A stretch of 64,000 nt of DNA from Fibrobacter succinogenes (GTDB lineage Bacteria; Fibrobacterota; Fibrobacteria; Fibrobacterales; Fibrobacteraceae): assembly GCA_902761355.1 (NCBI GenBank), contig CACWJY010000007.1, forward strand, positions 62,001-126,000. The letters are read 5' to 3'. Positions 1 to 8,441 of this stretch are shown one piece after another. The notes under the pieces were generated by a model. That model searched no databases. It saw only the letters and a list, made by a program, of their open reading frames with translations, and was not told the origin of the DNA. A program made the position numbers and the translations under genes. How positions within the stretch are numbered: the stretch's first letter is position 1; every line of letters starts with the position of its first letter.

Positions 1-318
1 GGGGCCTTCGAAGGCGTCCACCACCAGAATCACGCCGTCCACCGTACCAAGAACGCGTTCCACCTGGCCACCGAAGTCGGCGTGCCCCGGGGTATCGACG
101 ATGTTCACGCGGTAGCCCTTGTACATGACGCTCGTGTTCTTGGAAAGGATGGTGATGCCGCGTTCACGTTCCAGGTTGTCGGAGTCCATCACGCGTTCGT
201 TCACTTCTTCGTTTTCGTGGAAGGTTCCGCACTGCTTGAGGAGCTGGTCCACCAGGGTAGTTTTACCGTGGTCAACGTGGGCGATAATGGCGACGTTTCT
301 GATTTTAGATGTATCCAT
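1..318 (-). CDS. typA: Ribosome-associated GTPase TypA/BipA (N-terminal part)
   Basis: The first 106 codons of a translational GTPase are present; the gene runs off the left edge. The P-loop AHVDHGKTT, the switch I region with ERGITI, and the G3 motif [10 protein letters not shown] are visible, followed by [10 protein letters not shown]. The wording around G1 and G3 ([25 protein letters not shown]) is typical of TypA/BipA, not LepA or EF-G. TypA binds the ribosome under stress and helps 50S assembly (family knowledge). The start is the ATG at 318-316. A TAAATTTG box on the minus strand at 360-353 would give a leader of about 30 nt. Confidence 0.93.
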   Translation of the reverse strand, partial: MDTSKIRNVAIIAHVDHGKTTLVDQLLKQCGTFHENEEVNERVMDSDNLERERGITILSKNTSVMYKGYRVNIVDTPGHADFGGQVERVLGTVDGVILVVDAFEGP

Positions 319-352
319 AATGGCTCTTTTGATTGACGTTTATTTTTGGGCG

Positions 353-360
353 CAAATTTA
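353..360 (-). promoter_or_regulatory. -7 promoter box of typA
   Basis: TAAATTTG on the minus strand fits the Bacteroidetes-type TAnnTTTG box. It lies 42 nt before the typA start and faces away from the box at 404-411, so the two genes have divergent promoters in a gap of about 100 bp. Confidence 0.5.
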
Positions 361-403
361 GAAATTCTGAGCGATTATGGCAATGTTTGTGGGGCAAGTT
401 TAC

Positions 404-411
404 TATATTTG
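404..411 (+). promoter_or_regulatory. -7 promoter box of the receiver-like gene
   Basis: TATATTTG, an exact TAnnTTTG match. A TTG lies 14 nt upstream (387-389). The first T is 15 nt from the ATG at 419, so transcription would begin within a few bases of the start codon, and no Shine-Dalgarno sequence is present. Confidence 0.5.
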
Positions 412-418
412 GGGTATT

Positions 419-874
419 ATGGCAAAAGAACTCGAAAATTTTGATGATGATGAAATGGATGAAGCCGCCCTCGAAAAGTTTGAATCCGAGGAATCCCTTA
501 GCCAGGCTCCCCAGGTTCGCGATTACAGCGACCGCCGTATCCTGATTTGGGAAGAAGACGATGCTCATCGCGAGGCTTGCCTTGAAGTGCTGACGGACCT
601 TTTGGTGGGTGCTACCATCAAGGCGGTAAAGACCGAAGCCGAAGCCCAGGAACAGCTCGAAAATGACGACTGGGACACGTTTGTTGTCGATTTTTACACC
701 GAAGGGGTTTCTTCGAGCGACTTTATCAAGAGCGCGAACAACTATCCTGGGTCGATTCTTGTGGCAATCAATATGGCACCGCTGTCGCTCCCCGAAGAAC
801 GCGACCCGGCCCATACTGAACTTTTGCGTAGGCTGTTCGACGTCGAACGCGCCAATACGCAGATTCATGCTTAG
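419..874 (+). CDS. Receiver-like (CheY-fold) single-domain protein
   Basis: A 151-residue acidic protein. After a disordered acidic N-terminus (about 40 residues) the chain looks like a degenerate response-regulator receiver: RRILIWEEDDAHREA resembles beta-1 with its acidic pair, and TFVVDFYTEG resembles the phospho-acceptor strand with one Asp. The Thr/Ser and Lys-Pro positions that follow in true receivers are not clear, so phosphorylation is uncertain. The ATG at 419 is preferred over 377 because the TATATTTG box at 404-411 sits between them. It has no output domain and no adjacent kinase. Confidence 0.65.
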   Translation: MAKELENFDDDEMDEAALEKFESEESLSQAPQVRDYSDRRILIWEEDDAHREACLEVLTDLLVGATIKAVKTEAEAQEQLENDDWDTFVVDFYTEGVSSSDFIKSANNYPGSILVAINMAPLSLPEERDPAHTELLRRLFDVERANTQIHA

Positions 875-880
875 TTCTTA

Positions 881-2107
881 CTAAATCATTCCAGGGGTTG
901 GTTTCTCTAGCTTCCAAGCCGAAGAATCCGCCCTATTTTTCCAAGCGTCCATATTCAGTTGGGCGCTTAATCCATATTTGCTAGAACCTAGAGCGGGAAC
1001 CACGTTCGTGTGTAGCGAGTCGGGTTCGCTTGCGTAGTAAAGCGAATCGATGGTTTCTCCGTTGCATTTAAGGACGACGCTCCCCTTGGAATTGCCCATG
1101 GCGTACCAGCCGTCGGTATTGATAAACAGGGGGGTGGTGTTCTCACTCCCGGGGTCGCCCAAAACAAGAGTCTGCCTTGGAGCAATTTCGCTTGCGGTGA
1201 GTGGAATGTGGCGCATGCTGCTGGAACTAGTGAGTCCGATGGTGCAGTCGTCCAGGATCAGCGTATCTAGGCTCCCGTTGTAGATTTCGACGAATTCAAA
1301 TTGCGTTGAGTCGGACTTGTCTGGAGCAGAAAAATATTCCGTAATCAGCAGGTCGTCTTGATGCGGAGTCCTGAAACCAGCCTTAAGGGGAATGGTGATT
1401 TCGACAAGGCGTTCTTGGGCGGCTTGAATCGACACTGAAACCTTGCTCCGGAGCGAATTGAGCGTGAAGTCCGGAACGGGGCTGTCTTCGGTAAGTAGGA
1501 ACTTGTCGGAGAGACTGTAGATGGCGTTGTTGTCGTAATCAAAAAGTGAAATCTGCACGCCGTATTCAACTCCGAGCGGGAGCATCTCACTTTTGAAGGT
1601 GATTCCTGTGGTTGTCTCTGTTGCCAGGATTTCGTAACGATTATCTTCTGAGGTGAGTACCATTTGTCCGCCGGCAATTCCGATTTCGTTTTTGAGTCCG
1701 AGAGGGATTTCGACATAGACAAAACCTACGATCGGGTGCATTTGGATAGACAGGTTTGTGGTGGTCCCCGCTTCGAGCTTGGTCTCGATTTCACCCTTTT
1801 GCATTAAGGCTCCGTTGGCGTATATTTTTGCCTTAAACTTCCACGAGTCACTCGGAAAGAGCTCCATGTTGAAGTCCGGGTTTTCGGTCGAATGGACGTA
1901 GTGGACGGTATCTGTGCCGTATCCGTCTAGCACTAGGCTGTCTAGGAGCGGCGTTGCGCTGTAGGCGAGCTTTAGGGCAACATTTGCGATTTTAGTCGAG
2001 TCGTAGGCGGGGTGGACTGTTGCTGTTTCATTGCTGCAGTTCCAAAGAGCCGCACTGCAGAGAAGGGCTATTGCGGCTTTGGAATGTTTCTTTTTAACAG
2101 GACACAT
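881..2107 (-). CDS. Lipoprotein with C-terminal lamin-tail-like domain
   Basis: A 408-residue predicted lipoprotein. A basic N-terminus and short hydrophobic stretch end in a lipobox-like LWNC near residue 24. The middle, about residues 30-230, is beta-rich with repeated mentions of units such as KAKIYANG and resembles an Ig-like stalk. The C-terminal part from DDLLITEYFSA through FEFVEIYNGS, LDDCTIGL and QTLVLGD resembles a lamin-tail domain (LTD), a fold found in bacterial surface and secreted proteins. The gene has a strong Shine-Dalgarno sequence (ACGGAGG) held inside a hairpin (2114-2149). Function unknown; surface adhesion or binding is inference. Confidence 0.7.
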   Translation of the reverse strand: MCPVKKKHSKAAIALLCSAALWNCSNETATVHPAYDSTKIANVALKLAYSATPLLDSLVLDGYGTDTVHYVHSTENPDFNMELFPSDSWKFKAKIYANGALMQKGEIETKLEAGTTTNLSIQMHPIVGFVYVEIPLGLKNEIGIAGGQMVLTSEDNRYEILATETTTGITFKSEMLPLGVEYGVQISLFDYDNNAIYSLSDKFLLTEDSPVPDFTLNSLRSKVSVSIQAAQERLVEITIPLKAGFRTPHQDDLLITEYFSAPDKSDSTQFEFVEIYNGSLDTLILDDCTIGLTSSSSMRHIPLTASEIAPRQTLVLGDPGSENTTPLFINTDGWYAMGNSKGSVVLKCNGETIDSLYYASEPDSLHTNVVPALGSSKYGLSAQLNMDAWKNRADSSAWKLEKPTPGMI

Positions 2108-2113
2108 AAAAAC

Positions 2114-2149
2114 CTCCGTTTGTTGAGTGTGCCTACACTATAAACGGAG
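2114..2149 (-). promoter_or_regulatory. Hairpin that covers the lipoprotein ribosome binding site
   Basis: On the minus strand CTCCGTTT (2149-2142) pairs perfectly with AAACGGAG (2121-2114), and an inner AGTGT/ACACT pair extends the structure. The 3' arm contains the GGAG of the Shine-Dalgarno sequence, and a run of five T follows before the ATG. It could block translation or act as a small attenuator. Confidence 0.45.
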
Positions 2150-2205
2150 ATGTGGTTGCAAAGTTTACTTTTGCTCCTGTAAATTTTTTTAAGCCTTTTA
2201 TGGCG

Positions 2206-2673
2206 CTAGAGCTTGAGTGCCTTCTGGCCGTTCTGCTTGCGGTTCCCCTGTAACTTGGTGGCGCAGGCCTTGTCTTGCCTTAAAATCTTGACGAGTGCGC
2301 TCGGAGTCAGGTTGAAAGCTGCTGCAGCGGCCTTGGTGTCGCCGTTCTTGGTGGCCATGATGTCGAAAACGTGGGCAACGAACAGCGGAAAAAGGGCATT
2401 GGTCGGTTGCAGGTGTCCGTTGCTCCCCGGAAAGGGCATTTCGGGTGTTGCGGGCGTTTCGCGGACTTGCAGGGCGAGAGCCATTTGCATACGGTGCAGT
2501 GCATGCACCTTGTTTTCGTGTGCGGATCTTCCTTCGCACGATTTGATTTCTAAATTGAATTCACGTAAACCGAGAAGAACGCCCGTGTTGGTCTTGTTGC
2601 GGTGCTGTCCGCCGGGGCCCGATCCCTGAAACCCCTTGAGGGTGCAGGCGCGGAGCAGTTCGTCGAGCGTCAT
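2206..2673 (-). CDS. RF-1 domain protein (stand-alone GGQ release-factor-like)
   Basis: About 155 residues. The N-terminal half is an RF-1/class I release-factor domain with GSGPGGQHRNKTNTGV, including the GGQ tripeptide that triggers peptidyl-tRNA hydrolysis. There is no codon-recognition domain. The C-terminal half (about residues 80-155) is a helical extension ending in lysines (KQNGQKALKL), unlike the short basic tail of ArfB/YaeJ. A role in ribosome rescue or release is inferred from the family. I chose the ATG at 2673 (MTLDELLRAC); an upstream ATG at 2697 would overlap the start codon of the divergent gene. Confidence 0.75.
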   Translation of the reverse strand: MTLDELLRACTLKGFQGSGPGGQHRNKTNTGVLLGLREFNLEIKSCEGRSAHENKVHALHRMQMALALQVRETPATPEMPFPGSNGHLQPTNALFPLFVAHVFDIMATKNGDTKAAAAAFNLTPSALVKILRQDKACATKLQGNRKQNGQKALKL

Positions 2674-2691
2674 TTTTAAATAGGTATCGCG

Positions 2692-3444
2692 ATGCATACT
2701 CTTAAAAATAAAATTGTTATGGCTCTTGCGGTAGGGGCAAGCCTGTTCTTTAGTGCCTGTGCGGGCTCATCGGATGTTAAGGATTCTAAGGATCCGCGTA
2801 AAGAAACCGTGATGGATGCGGCCCTTGGTGAATCGGCCGAAATTAAGAATGCCAAGGTCCAGCACCGCGAAAACGATAAACAGGCGATGCTCGAAGAAAC
2901 GTTCCAGCGCTTTATTAGGGCTATTCATGATGATACTCCTGCCGATGTTCTGTATTCGATGTTGACGGATTCTTCGGAATATTGGCTCGATACCTTGGAA
3001 CAGCATGCCCATAGCTATAGACCCGAAGATTTAGATACCTGTCAGTTCTATGAGGTCTATTCGATTCTGCTTTATCGTCTGTACGAACGTGAACACTTGT
3101 GGCAGGTCCCCGAAGACCGCATGCTTTGGCTCTATATGTCGAAGGCGGGGATTATCCAGAATTTTACGAAGCTTAAGCTTGGACCCATGAAGGTGAAAAA
3201 TGACCGAGGGAGCATTGGCCTTGCGAGTAGCCCCGAAGTTCCGATTATGATTTTTGAGTGGGATGACAAGGCCTGGAAGCTGGATCTGCTAGAAACGGTT
3301 CCGCTTATCACTAAGGGGATCGAGGCGACTGCGGTCAAGAAAAGTTGGACCCACAAAAAACTGGCGCTGTATTGGCTTGACCGCGAATATCACATGACGT
3401 ATTCTAGGCTAGACGAATCTCTCTGTGAACCCATCGGTTTCTAA
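2692..3444 (+). CDS. Predicted lipoprotein, function unknown
   Basis: A 250-residue protein with a lipoprotein signal: KNKIVMALAVGASLFFSAC, the lipobox Cys being about residue 23. The mature part is acidic then mixed, with many Tyr and Trp (LYSMLTDSSEYWL, WLYMSKAGIIQNF), and I recognise no family. It is the first gene of a run with the secreted protein at 3450 and the PorU-like sortase at 4351, so a role in T9SS envelope function is possible by context only. Its ATG at 2692 overlaps the ATGCAT where the divergent RF-1 gene could also start. Confidence 0.7.
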   Translation: MHTLKNKIVMALAVGASLFFSACAGSSDVKDSKDPRKETVMDAALGESAEIKNAKVQHRENDKQAMLEETFQRFIRAIHDDTPADVLYSMLTDSSEYWLDTLEQHAHSYRPEDLDTCQFYEVYSILLYRLYEREHLWQVPEDRMLWLYMSKAGIIQNFTKLKLGPMKVKNDRGSIGLASSPEVPIMIFEWDDKAWKLDLLETVPLITKGIEATAVKKSWTHKKLALYWLDREYHMTYSRLDESLCEPIGF

Positions 3445-3449
3445 AGCAA

Positions 3450-4325
3450 ATGAAAATTTTTAACGCCTTTGTTTTTATACTCGTCACGACAGTCTGCATA
3501 TGGGCGGCTCCTAAGGCTAAACCTTATACGGCAGGTTCTGCCAAGGTGGTGGGGGCCGTAGAGTCTAGGACTCCTTTTAGTGGCGAACGCCTTTTCGCAA
3601 CACTTGATTCGGTGGGCGGCTCCGGAACCTGGATGGAGTGGGACGTGAACGGGGTCAAGGATCCCTCGCTGATGGGCGTACTCGACCCTATGCTAAAAAG
3701 TTTAAACAAACCCGAAATGGTTTGGGTGATTACCGAACGTTCAAAGCCGTTGGTGGCGGTCCTTTTGCCCAAGGGTGCCGGCGAGGTGATGATGTTTTAT
3801 GAACTAGCCAAGCTGGATGCGGCCCCAGTGACGCTTTCTATAAATCCTGTACTTGCTCCTGACGTGGTCTTTAGGGATTATGAACAAATTAATGATAAAG
3901 AGCTGGTTCATCGTGATAGGAATAGCCTTAAGGTTCAATTGCTAAAGAACGGTTTCCGTTTTACCTACGAAAAGAAAGAAGATAAACCGTTGCGTATGGA
4001 ACCTGATTATGCCCAAAAGACTTTTACCGAAAAGAAGTCGATTTTGCGTGACTATGAGGATTACTTTAAGTACGAATATTCTCTGATGCTGAGGGCTTTT
4101 GTGCAGTCGACGCGCGGAATTTTTAATTGGCAGCCTTGGCATTGGTATATGTCTGAATGGAACGCTAGGTACATGCTTAAGCGCGATGAACTGGAGGCAA
4201 TTCTGGTTAAGGGTGTTTTTCCTCCGTTAATTACGCTTTTTAGGGCAAAAACGGCTGTTGGTGAGACGATTGAGTTTAAGACGAACGGAAGTGGCTATTG
4301 GGAATTGCTGCTGGTTCGTCCGTAA
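3450..4325 (+). CDS. Secreted protein of unknown function
   Basis: A 291-residue protein with a clear signal peptide (MKIFNAFVFILVTTVCIWAA, likely cut near residue 20). The mature region holds beta-strand-like stretches such as EMVWVITERSKPLVAVLLP and a Trp-rich segment (IFNWQPWHWYMSEW). No family recognised. It starts five bases after the lipoprotein stop and ends 25 bases before the porU start, so it belongs to the same transcription unit, although porU also has its own promoter box in that gap. Confidence 0.68.
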   Translation: MKIFNAFVFILVTTVCIWAAPKAKPYTAGSAKVVGAVESRTPFSGERLFATLDSVGGSGTWMEWDVNGVKDPSLMGVLDPMLKSLNKPEMVWVITERSKPLVAVLLPKGAGEVMMFYELAKLDAAPVTLSINPVLAPDVVFRDYEQINDKELVHRDRNSLKVQLLKNGFRFTYEKKEDKPLRMEPDYAQKTFTEKKSILRDYEDYFKYEYSLMLRAFVQSTRGIFNWQPWHWYMSEWNARYMLKRDELEAILVKGVFPPLITLFRAKTAVGETIEFKTNGSGYWELLLVRP

Positions 4326-4338
4326 AGACGAAATTTGC

Positions 4339-4346
4339 TATTTTGG
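4339..4346 (+). promoter_or_regulatory. -7 promoter box of porU
   Basis: TATTTTGG, a variant of TAnnTTTG. The first T lies 12 nt before the GTG at 4351, the same spacing seen at nadE, folK, the GAF activator and GH53. Confidence 0.35.
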
Positions 4347-4350
4347 GAAG

Positions 4351-7300
4351 GTGAAGAATTTTTTTGCCATACTTGTTTTGGCACTCCTTTGGGTGGTGCC
4401 TTCTGTTGCTAAGGTTATTGAAGATTCGAACAGGCGCTTTGTTCTAGAAGACCTTGTCCTCGAATCGAGTGTCCATAAATGCAGCGCTCCCGAAGATAAG
4501 GGCGGTGTGTTTATGCCCGAAGATGCGGCCTATCTGGATGGAAACCAGGTTCCGTTCCGTTATTACCGTGTTGCGCTTCCGTCCAAAGAAAAACCTTCGG
4601 TCTCGGTTACGGATGCTGTGACGCTCCCTTTGGGAAAGCCCTTGTGTAAGGGTACCTCTAATGAAGTCCTGCAACTGTTGCCTCTTGAAATTTCAGAACC
4701 GTACTTGAAAGATGGGCTTTGGATGACCGACATAAGGGTTCCGCTTTATGTCAAAAATGGAACGTCGGTTTCTTTGCGTAAAAAGTTTAGACTCCATGTG
4801 GATTACAATGCTTCGGCAAGTGGCGTGAATCCCGGTAAAAGAGCTCTTTCTAGAGTAGAAAACTCCAAGGCTGCCGCTCGGTTTGGTGTGTCGCGCGCGA
4901 ATGCGATCAAGTCGTTGCGCAAGGCGGCTTCTGATCCGGCTACGGGAGTGACTTTCTTGGCTCAGCTAAAGGTGGGCGACAAGAATATCGCCACTTTTAA
5001 CGAAGATGGTTTGTATGCTTTAGACTTTAAGTCGATTCGTACGTCACTGTTGCTTTGGCAACGTCAGTTTGAATTGGATGGAATTCCTGTAGACCGTATC
5101 TGCGTATTCGGAGCATCTCCAGATACGCTCAGTGATGCTGGCCCAGGAGAAGCGGAACGTTCCCCGAACCACATCGCCGAAATCCCGATCGAAATCCGAG
5201 ACCATTCTCCGGGCAGCCTTACGCCCGACGGAATTTTCGATGATGGCGATACGGTGGTCTTTGTTGGCTATGGTAATGGCTTTTGGAAACGCTTTGATAG
5301 AGAAGACGCTTTCTTTGTAAACGGCAAAATGGATTATTTCCATTCGTATTCGCCTTATTCTTATTATCAGTATTTCTTGTTCGGTTTTAAAGATAGTGGT
5401 AAGGGACTTCGATTCTCGGATCGGGTGGCTGCTCCTGCCGGTAAGGGTAAGGATATCACCTGGATGCGGTACGCCCGCGCCGAAAAAGATGCAATCCTTA
5501 GGGATACCTATTTTGGTAAGCTCCTAGACTGGGAATCTAAAACAGGTAAGGAGTGGTTCTGGCTTTGGCATGAACGTGATGATTCGACTTGGATTGCGCC
5601 GTCGGTGTTGAATATGGAAGAAACATCCCGTTTGCCGGGCTTGGTGCCGGGAGGACGCCAGTACGTGGCGGTCTCGTATTTCCCGCATCGCTCCGTCCAT
5701 AATGACAAATCGGTAAAACAGATTTCGGATGTCAAATTGTCGGGTGAATCCTACCTTACCCGAATGAAGAATATCCATTTTAGCTTTGATGTGAATGGAA
5801 ATTCAGTATTGTATTCCGACATGGATCTTATGCCGGTTGGTAACTATCGCCTCGATAATCCTGGACTGCTAGAATCGAATAACCAGTATTCGCTAACGAT
5901 GCTCAAGAATTCTCGTCAGCCGGAGCGCTTTAATGGCTATAGTGTAGCCTACCAGTGGAACCCGTCTGATGAGAATGCGGTTGGGGCGGCGGAATGGCTG
6001 TTGCCTGGTGCTGTATCTGGCATCATCAATATTCCTGTCCCGTCGGGTGTCATGGTCATGAAGTTTAAGGACCTGTTGCCGGTGGGCCTGCTTTCTTCGG
6101 CAAATGGGGTCTTGAAGGACAGTGTTGCTGCTAACGAAGATGTTCGCTACCTGGTTGTTCGTGAAAACAGATTCCGTAGCGCTCTTCAGGTAGAAGGTAT
6201 TCCTGTCGAGAGTAATGGCGTCCTGAAGGATTTGTCTCGGCCGAATTCCAAGACGGAATATTTGATTATTGCTCCGTATGCTTTCTTGGAACCGGCTAAA
6301 GCCTTGGCGGAGTTCCGCTCTGATGGTTCTGCGGTAACAAATATTGCGACGACGGTTGTTTCTGTTGAAGATATTTACCGCCGCTATACGGCAGGTCGCA
6401 TGTCTCCTGTGGCGATTCGTAACTATATCGCGTATGTCTATTCTGTCTGCCCGAATTTGCGCTATGTCCTTTTAGCGGGGGCAGGACATTTTGACTATAG
6501 GGATATGAACGGTAAGTTTGGCCCGATATATATTCCGCCGTTCGAAAAAGAAAATGCTGTGAGCGAAGATTTCTTTGGAATACTTGATTCTGCGGAACAA
6601 GCCCTTTATGGTCAGTATGACTTGGATGTTGCTGTCGGACGTTTGCCTGTTTCGTCGGTAGTCGAGTTTATGAACTATGTCGATAAGGTTAAGGGCTACG
6701 AAAAACTGGGCGTGATGGATAATTCTGATTGGCGCTCTACGATTATGCTTGCGGCAGATGATGCAAGGAATAGCGGCGCCCGAGATGATATTTTGCATAC
6801 GGATTCTCAGGAAACTGTAGCTTGGATGATTGATAGCTTGTCGATAGAGCAGGAACACCGTTGGACTTTGAAAAAGATATACCTGTTGAACTATGCAGAA
6901 GATGCTGCTGGACAAAAGAAAGATGCCGCAGATGATTTCTTGAATGTGTTGAATCAGGGGGCTCTTTTTACGACTTACTTTGGTCATGGTTCAAAGACGG
7001 ATTGGGCTAGTGAGGGCTTGCTTAAACCGAGTTATGTTTCAAGGCTTTCTAATAAGGGCCGTTATACCATATTGGGATCGTTTTCTTGTACGGTGGGCCG
7101 CTTTGATGACGGCGGCGAACGCTCCTTGTCCGAAGTATTTCTTTTTGCTTCGGGCGTCGGCTCTATTGCGTCGGTGGGTGCGACTCGTGAATCCTTTGCG
7201 ACATATAACGTTTTCTTTGGCCGCAACCTTGTAAAGAAGTCTCTCTCGGAAAGCGGTGTCAAATTAGGGGATGCCTATCTTAGCGTAAAAAGGAATGTCG

Positions 7301-8439
7301 CTAAGGATTATAATGCGCAGCGTTTTAATAACGAACGTTATGTGCTTTTGGGCGAGCCTGTGCTTAAAATGCCTGAATTCGGTTTGAAAATGTCGTTAGA
7401 TCAGAATCTTGATTCGATTATGGCGATGGACAAAATGACGTTATCTGGCTCGGTTCAAGGGATGGATGATGGTTATGTGGATCTAGTGCTTCGCGAAGGC
7501 CGCTATAGCAAGATCCTGGATACGCAAATTGATGGCAAGCAGATTAGCGTGCCTTATGATGGCAATATGATTTATTCTGAAAAAGTGCCGGTCAAGGGTG
7601 GACGCTTTAAGACAGAATTTGTGACGCCGCGCAAGATTTCTATAGGGGACACTTCGGCAGAATTTAGTGCATGGACTTATTCCTCTAAGTTGCCTGTTGC
7701 TGGTTCCATGTGGAAGCGGGGAATAACAATTAAGGGCGTTTCTAGTTACGCTGATTCCTTGCAGGATACGGTTCCGCCGACGATCCAGATCCAGTCCTGC
7801 TATTCGGGGGCTGTAGCCTCGTCTTTCTCGGATGCGCAGACGGTGCGTATGCAGTTGCCTGCGTGTTTGCAGGTTGTAGTTGAAGATTCTACGGCCATTG
7901 ACTTTAGGGAACAGGCTGATGAAGGAATTTCTTTTGAAGTGGTTGGCGTCAAGGACCCCTTCCATCCGTGGCCGTTTGTAGAACAGTCCTCTAAGAAGGC
8001 GAAGGCTCGAATGACCTTTAATCCGGAACAGTACCCGGCAGGGCATTATGCCTTTAAGGTCCGTGCGATGGACGTCCTTGGCAATGTCAGTATAAAGACC
8101 TTGAATCTTGATTTGACCGACGATATGGAAGTGGGCTTGATTGATGTCTTTAATGCTCCTAACCCTGTCGGTAAAAAAGGAACGACTTTCTACTTTAAGA
8201 ATTTGGCCGGTGATCGAGCCTCCCGAGTAAATATCTTTATCTATAACCAGAATGGCAAATTAGTCAAGGTTATTAAGGATGCCGTTTCGGGAGAAACTCA
8301 TTGGAATGGACGTGACAATCATGGTCGTCCGTTGGCGAATGGTCTGTATCACTATGTTGTGCGTAGTGACGTGCCTGCGTCGGAGAACTTTGGCGCAAAG
8401 ACTTGGACAAAAAAACAGAAACTTCTGATTTCGAGGTAA
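4351..8439 (+). CDS. porU: PorU-like T9SS sortase (peptidase family C25)
   Basis: A 1362-residue secreted protein. The GTG at 4351 places a signal peptide (MKNFFAILVLALLW) at the N-terminus; the longer frame from 4258 has no signal and overlaps the previous gene. Residues from about 630 to 990 form a gingipain-like C25 domain with the catalytic His in FGHGS (His879) and Cys in SFSCTVGRFDD (Cys913). A C-terminal FlgD-like Ig repeat follows (about 1270-1362, FNAPNPVGKKGTTFYF, NGLYHYVV). In T9SS, PorU removes the C-terminal sorting domain of cargo and attaches cargo to the surface (family knowledge). Length and order match PorU better than a free gingipain. No PorV is seen next to it. Confidence 0.85.
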   Translation: MKNFFAILVLALLWVVPSVAKVIEDSNRRFVLEDLVLESSVHKCSAPEDKGGVFMPEDAAYLDGNQVPFRYYRVALPSKEKPSVSVTDAVTLPLGKPLCKGTSNEVLQLLPLEISEPYLKDGLWMTDIRVPLYVKNGTSVSLRKKFRLHVDYNASASGVNPGKRALSRVENSKAAARFGVSRANAIKSLRKAASDPATGVTFLAQLKVGDKNIATFNEDGLYALDFKSIRTSLLLWQRQFELDGIPVDRICVFGASPDTLSDAGPGEAERSPNHIAEIPIEIRDHSPGSLTPDGIFDDGDTVVFVGYGNGFWKRFDREDAFFVNGKMDYFHSYSPYSYYQYFLFGFKDSGKGLRFSDRVAAPAGKGKDITWMRYARAEKDAILRDTYFGKLLDWESKTGKEWFWLWHERDDSTWIAPSVLNMEETSRLPGLVPGGRQYVAVSYFPHRSVHNDKSVKQISDVKLSGESYLTRMKNIHFSFDVNGNSVLYSDMDLMPVGNYRLDNPGLLESNNQYSLTMLKNSRQPERFNGYSVAYQWNPSDENAVGAAEWLLPGAVSGIINIPVPSGVMVMKFKDLLPVGLLSSANGVLKDSVAANEDVRYLVVRENRFRSALQVEGIPVESNGVLKDLSRPNSKTEYLIIAPYAFLEPAKALAEFRSDGSAVTNIATTVVSVEDIYRRYTAGRMSPVAIRNYIAYVYSVCPNLRYVLLAGAGHFDYRDMNGKFGPIYIPPFEKENAVSEDFFGILDSAEQALYGQYDLDVAVGRLPVSSVVEFMNYVDKVKGYEKLGVMDNSDWRSTIMLAADDARNSGARDDILHTDSQETVAWMIDSLSIEQEHRWTLKKIYLLNYAEDAAGQKKDAADDFLNVLNQGALFTTYFGHGSKTDWASEGLLKPSYVSRLSNKGRYTILGSFSCTVGRFDDGGERSLSEVFLFASGVGSIASVGATRESFATYNVFFGRNLVKKSLSESGVKLGDAYLSVKRNVAKDYNAQRFNNERYVLLGEPVLKMPEFGLKMSLDQNLDSIMAMDKMTLSGSVQGMDDGYVDLVLREGRYSKILDTQIDGKQISVPYDGNMIYSEKVPVKGGRFKTEFVTPRKISIGDTSAEFSAWTYSSKLPVAGSMWKRGITIKGVSSYADSLQDTVPPTIQIQSCYSGAVASSFSDAQTVRMQLPACLQVVVEDSTAIDFREQADEGISFEVVGVKDPFHPWPFVEQSSKKAKARMTFNPEQYPAGHYAFKVRAMDVLGNVSIKTLNLDLTDDMEVGLIDVFNAPNPVGKKGTTFYFKNLAGDRASRVNIFIYNQNGKLVKVIKDAVSGETHWNGRDNHGRPLANGLYHYVVRSDVPASENFGAKTWTKKQKLLISR

Positions 8440-8441
8440 TA

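Noticed and set aside
4258..4350. Upstream start for porU
   Set aside because: It overlaps the previous gene and removes the signal peptide from the N-terminus. The GTG at 4351 gives a signal peptide and fits the promoter spacing.
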